Source of the DNA: Methylobacterium sp. Leaf118
GTDB lineage: Bacteria > Pseudomonadota > Alphaproteobacteria > Rhizobiales > Beijerinckiaceae
Direction of reading: 5' to 3'
Length of the DNA stretch: 64,000 nucleotides
Assembly (NCBI RefSeq): GCF_920984675.1
Contig: NZ_CAKLBV010000020.1
Coordinates: 1 to 64,000 of the forward strand
Position numbers and translations under genes: made by a program
The notes under the pieces: generated by a model
Database searches by the model: none
Seen by the model: the letters and a program-made list of their open reading frames with translations, nothing else
What the model was told of the DNA's origin: nothing
In this document: in pieces, positions 62,560 through 64,000 of the stretch
Layout of the letters: every line of letters starts with the position of its first letter
Position numbering within the stretch: position 1 is the stretch's first letter

Positions 62560-63066
62560 ATGGCCGACACCGCGGCACCCAACGGCAACGGCGCCCAGGA
62601 CGGCGACCTCGCCCCGGCGATCAACGCGCTGGCGCAGTACGCGAAGGATCTCTCCTTCGAGAACCCGAACGCGCCGCGCTCCCTGCAGCCGCAGGAGGGC
62701 GGGCCTCAGATCAACATCCAGGTCAACGTCAACGCGCAGCAGATCGCGGAGGCCGATTTCGAGGTCGAGCTGACGCTGGAAGGCGACGCCAAGATCAAGA
62801 ACGAGGTGCTGTTCGCCTTCGAGCTGAAATATGCCGGCATCTTCCGGATGCGCAACATCCCGCAGGACCAGATCCACCCCGCCGTCATGATCGAGTGCCC
62901 GCGGCTGCTGTTCCCCTTCGCCCGTCAGATCGTGGCCGAGGCGGTGCGCAATGGCGGCTTCCCGCCCCTCTACATCGATCCGATCGACTTCGTCGGCCTC
63001 TACCGGCAGAAGATGATGGAGGCGCAGGCCTCCCAGGGCGGCCAGGGCGCGCCGCTCGCCTCCTAA
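62560..63066 (+). CDS. secB: protein-export chaperone SecB
   Basis: A 168-residue cytoplasmic tetrameric chaperone. Characteristic stretches are [57 protein letters not shown] and [13 protein letters not shown] strong GAGGAGGAG site precedes the ATG. It delivers precursors to SecA for export. Confidence 0.97.
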   Translation: MADTAAPNGNGAQDGDLAPAINALAQYAKDLSFENPNAPRSLQPQEGGPQINIQVNVNAQQIAEADFEVELTLEGDAKIKNEVLFAFELKYAGIFRMRNIPQDQIHPAVMIECPRLLFPFARQIVAEAVRNGGFPPLYIDPIDFVGLYRQKMMEAQASQGGQGAPLAS

Positions 63067-63093
63067 GGGGCCGGCACGAACGGAATTCGAGGG

Positions 63094-63129
63094 AAGGCCC
63101 CGGTGCGGATCACGCGCCGGGGCCTTTTT
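63094..63129 (+). terminator. Rho-independent terminator of secB
   Basis: AAGGCCCCGG and CCGGGGCCTT form a 10-bp stem with a 13-base loop, followed by a T-run (TTTTT ending at 63129). Confidence 0.9.
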
Positions 63130-63180
63130 CAATCGGCGCCCGTCTCGTGGCGGGCAGGTCCCATTCTTCCCGGAGGGGTT

Positions 63181-63916
63181 GTGATCGCGGGCGCCCGGCA
63201 GGCGCTCACAGGCCCTACGGTCCGCGCCGCCATCGCCCCGAACGTCCTGTCTCTGCGGGAGACCGCCGACCTCCCGCTCCCGCGCCTGCAGGTTCCGCCG
63301 GAGACGCTGATCCTCTGAAGTTCGGCCGAGGACGCTAACGATCGCAGCGGCGCCGGCACCCCGTGGGCCGCCCGGGCATCGGTGGCGTCCTGGGCGATGC
63401 GCTGGTCCCGTCGATGGGCGCCAAGGATCTCCATGACCGGGGCCGCCCATGCGGACGCCAGCGGCTTCGAGGCTCGCTCGCGCCGCGCTGATCCTCGCCG
63501 CCGGGTCGCTGGCCGACCGGCGCGGGCGGCGCCAACTCCTCATCGCCGCCTGTCTGGGCTTGCCCGTCCCGGCGGCCCTGTCGGCGTTCCTGAATGATCC
63601 CATCTGGCTCTTCACCGCCGAGATCCTCGACGGCGCGGCGTCCGGCATCATCGGCGTGGCGGTTCCGGTGGTGGTGACCGACCTGACCTGGGGGTCGGGC
63701 CGCACCCAGACCGCGCTCGGCACCGTCAACGCCGTGCGGGGCGCCGGCGGCGCGCTCTCGGCCTGGCATGGCGGCCTCGCGCAGGGTTGGCTCGGCTGGT
63801 CCGGCGCTTTCCTGGCGCTGGGCGCGGTGGGCATCGGGGCGCCCGTCCTGGTCGGGTGGCTCGCCGCCGCCACCGAGGAAAGTGCGTCGCCCCGTCGCCG
63901 CAACCGCCGCGCGTGA
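63181..63916 (+). pseudogene. decayed MFS transporter
   Basis: Two frames carry MFS pieces. 63181-63318 reads GARQALTGPTVRAAIAPNVL, a helix-1/2-like stretch. 63449-63916 has the loop motif GSLADRRGRRQLLIAACLG and then four to five spans to the end (AEILDGAASGIIGVAVPVVV). Several spans are missing and there is a frame change between the pieces. The later half still has a good start-to-stop frame, but could not make a complete transporter. Confidence 0.7.
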
Positions 63917-64000
63917 GAGGCTGCGCGCGACCGGAATGCCGGCCTGATCGCGGCGCGAGCCCCGGGAACAGGCTGGCGCCCCGCCGGTTCACCGGGCGAA

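Overview
The window looks like a chromosomal segment of a high-GC alphaproteobacterium, most likely Methylobacterium or Methylorubrum. This is inferred from the housekeeping set (purA, purB, rpoH, rho, secB, mltA, a Tim44-like gene, an RluA-family synthase), from two Rnk paralogues in a row, and from two perfect matches to the EcfG general-stress promoter (GGAAC-N16/17-CGTT). No rRNA, and only one tRNA, is present.

Region 1 (1-11,540) is chromosome. It holds the C-terminal part of an NHLM-type peptide-export ABC transporter, a family 2 glycosyltransferase, a Cys-based phosphatase, an RTX protein with an AT-rich N-terminal half, broken AraC and DipZ-like remnants, a VOC protein, a LOV-domain hybrid histidine kinase, two Rnk proteins, and a dead integrase fragment next to the island.

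Region 2 (11,541-41,425) is a ~29.9 kb integrated island. It lies between a 46-bp copy of the tRNA-Glu(CTC) 3' end at 11,541-11,586 and the complete tRNA at 41,380-41,455. A tyrosine integrase lies just inside the left end, and paired TCCGTA motifs one helical turn apart sit inside both ends. The cargo is a mosaic: an AT-rich gene fusing an HsdR_N-like nuclease to a P-loop NTPase; an overlapping PIN-like/tyrosine-recombinase pair; a FrnE/DsbA-Old Yellow Enzyme-LysR cluster; two HUH-type replication-initiator candidates, one followed by strong hairpins; a Tat-exported carbonic anhydrase; a PD-(D/E)XK protein, secreted serine protease and DUF4424 operon; a serine recombinase divergent from an AlpA-type regulator whose ribosome-binding site lies in a hairpin loop; an EamA/Lrp exporter pair; a membrane-fusion-protein operon; and an aldo/keto reductase with its LysR regulator.

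Region 3 (41,426-64,000) is conserved chromosome: RluA-family pseudouridine synthase, rpoH, a lipase-like gene, purA, a D-amino-acid transaminase, purB, a run of eight small stress-type genes (CsbD, PRC-barrel, YidB and membrane proteins) mostly separated by hairpins, a PAS-LuxR regulator with an EcfG promoter, rho with a clear terminator, an smr-mltA overlapping pair, a Tim44-like gene, secB with its terminator, and a decayed MFS transporter.

The best candidates for something undescribed are in the island: the nuclease-NTPase fusion (13,551-16,007), the PIN-recombinase pair (16,259-18,027), the HUH/hairpin/partner module (25,839-27,913) and the nuclease-protease-DUF4424 operon (28,233-32,675). 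All functional statements come from reading motifs by eye. No database search or structure prediction was done.
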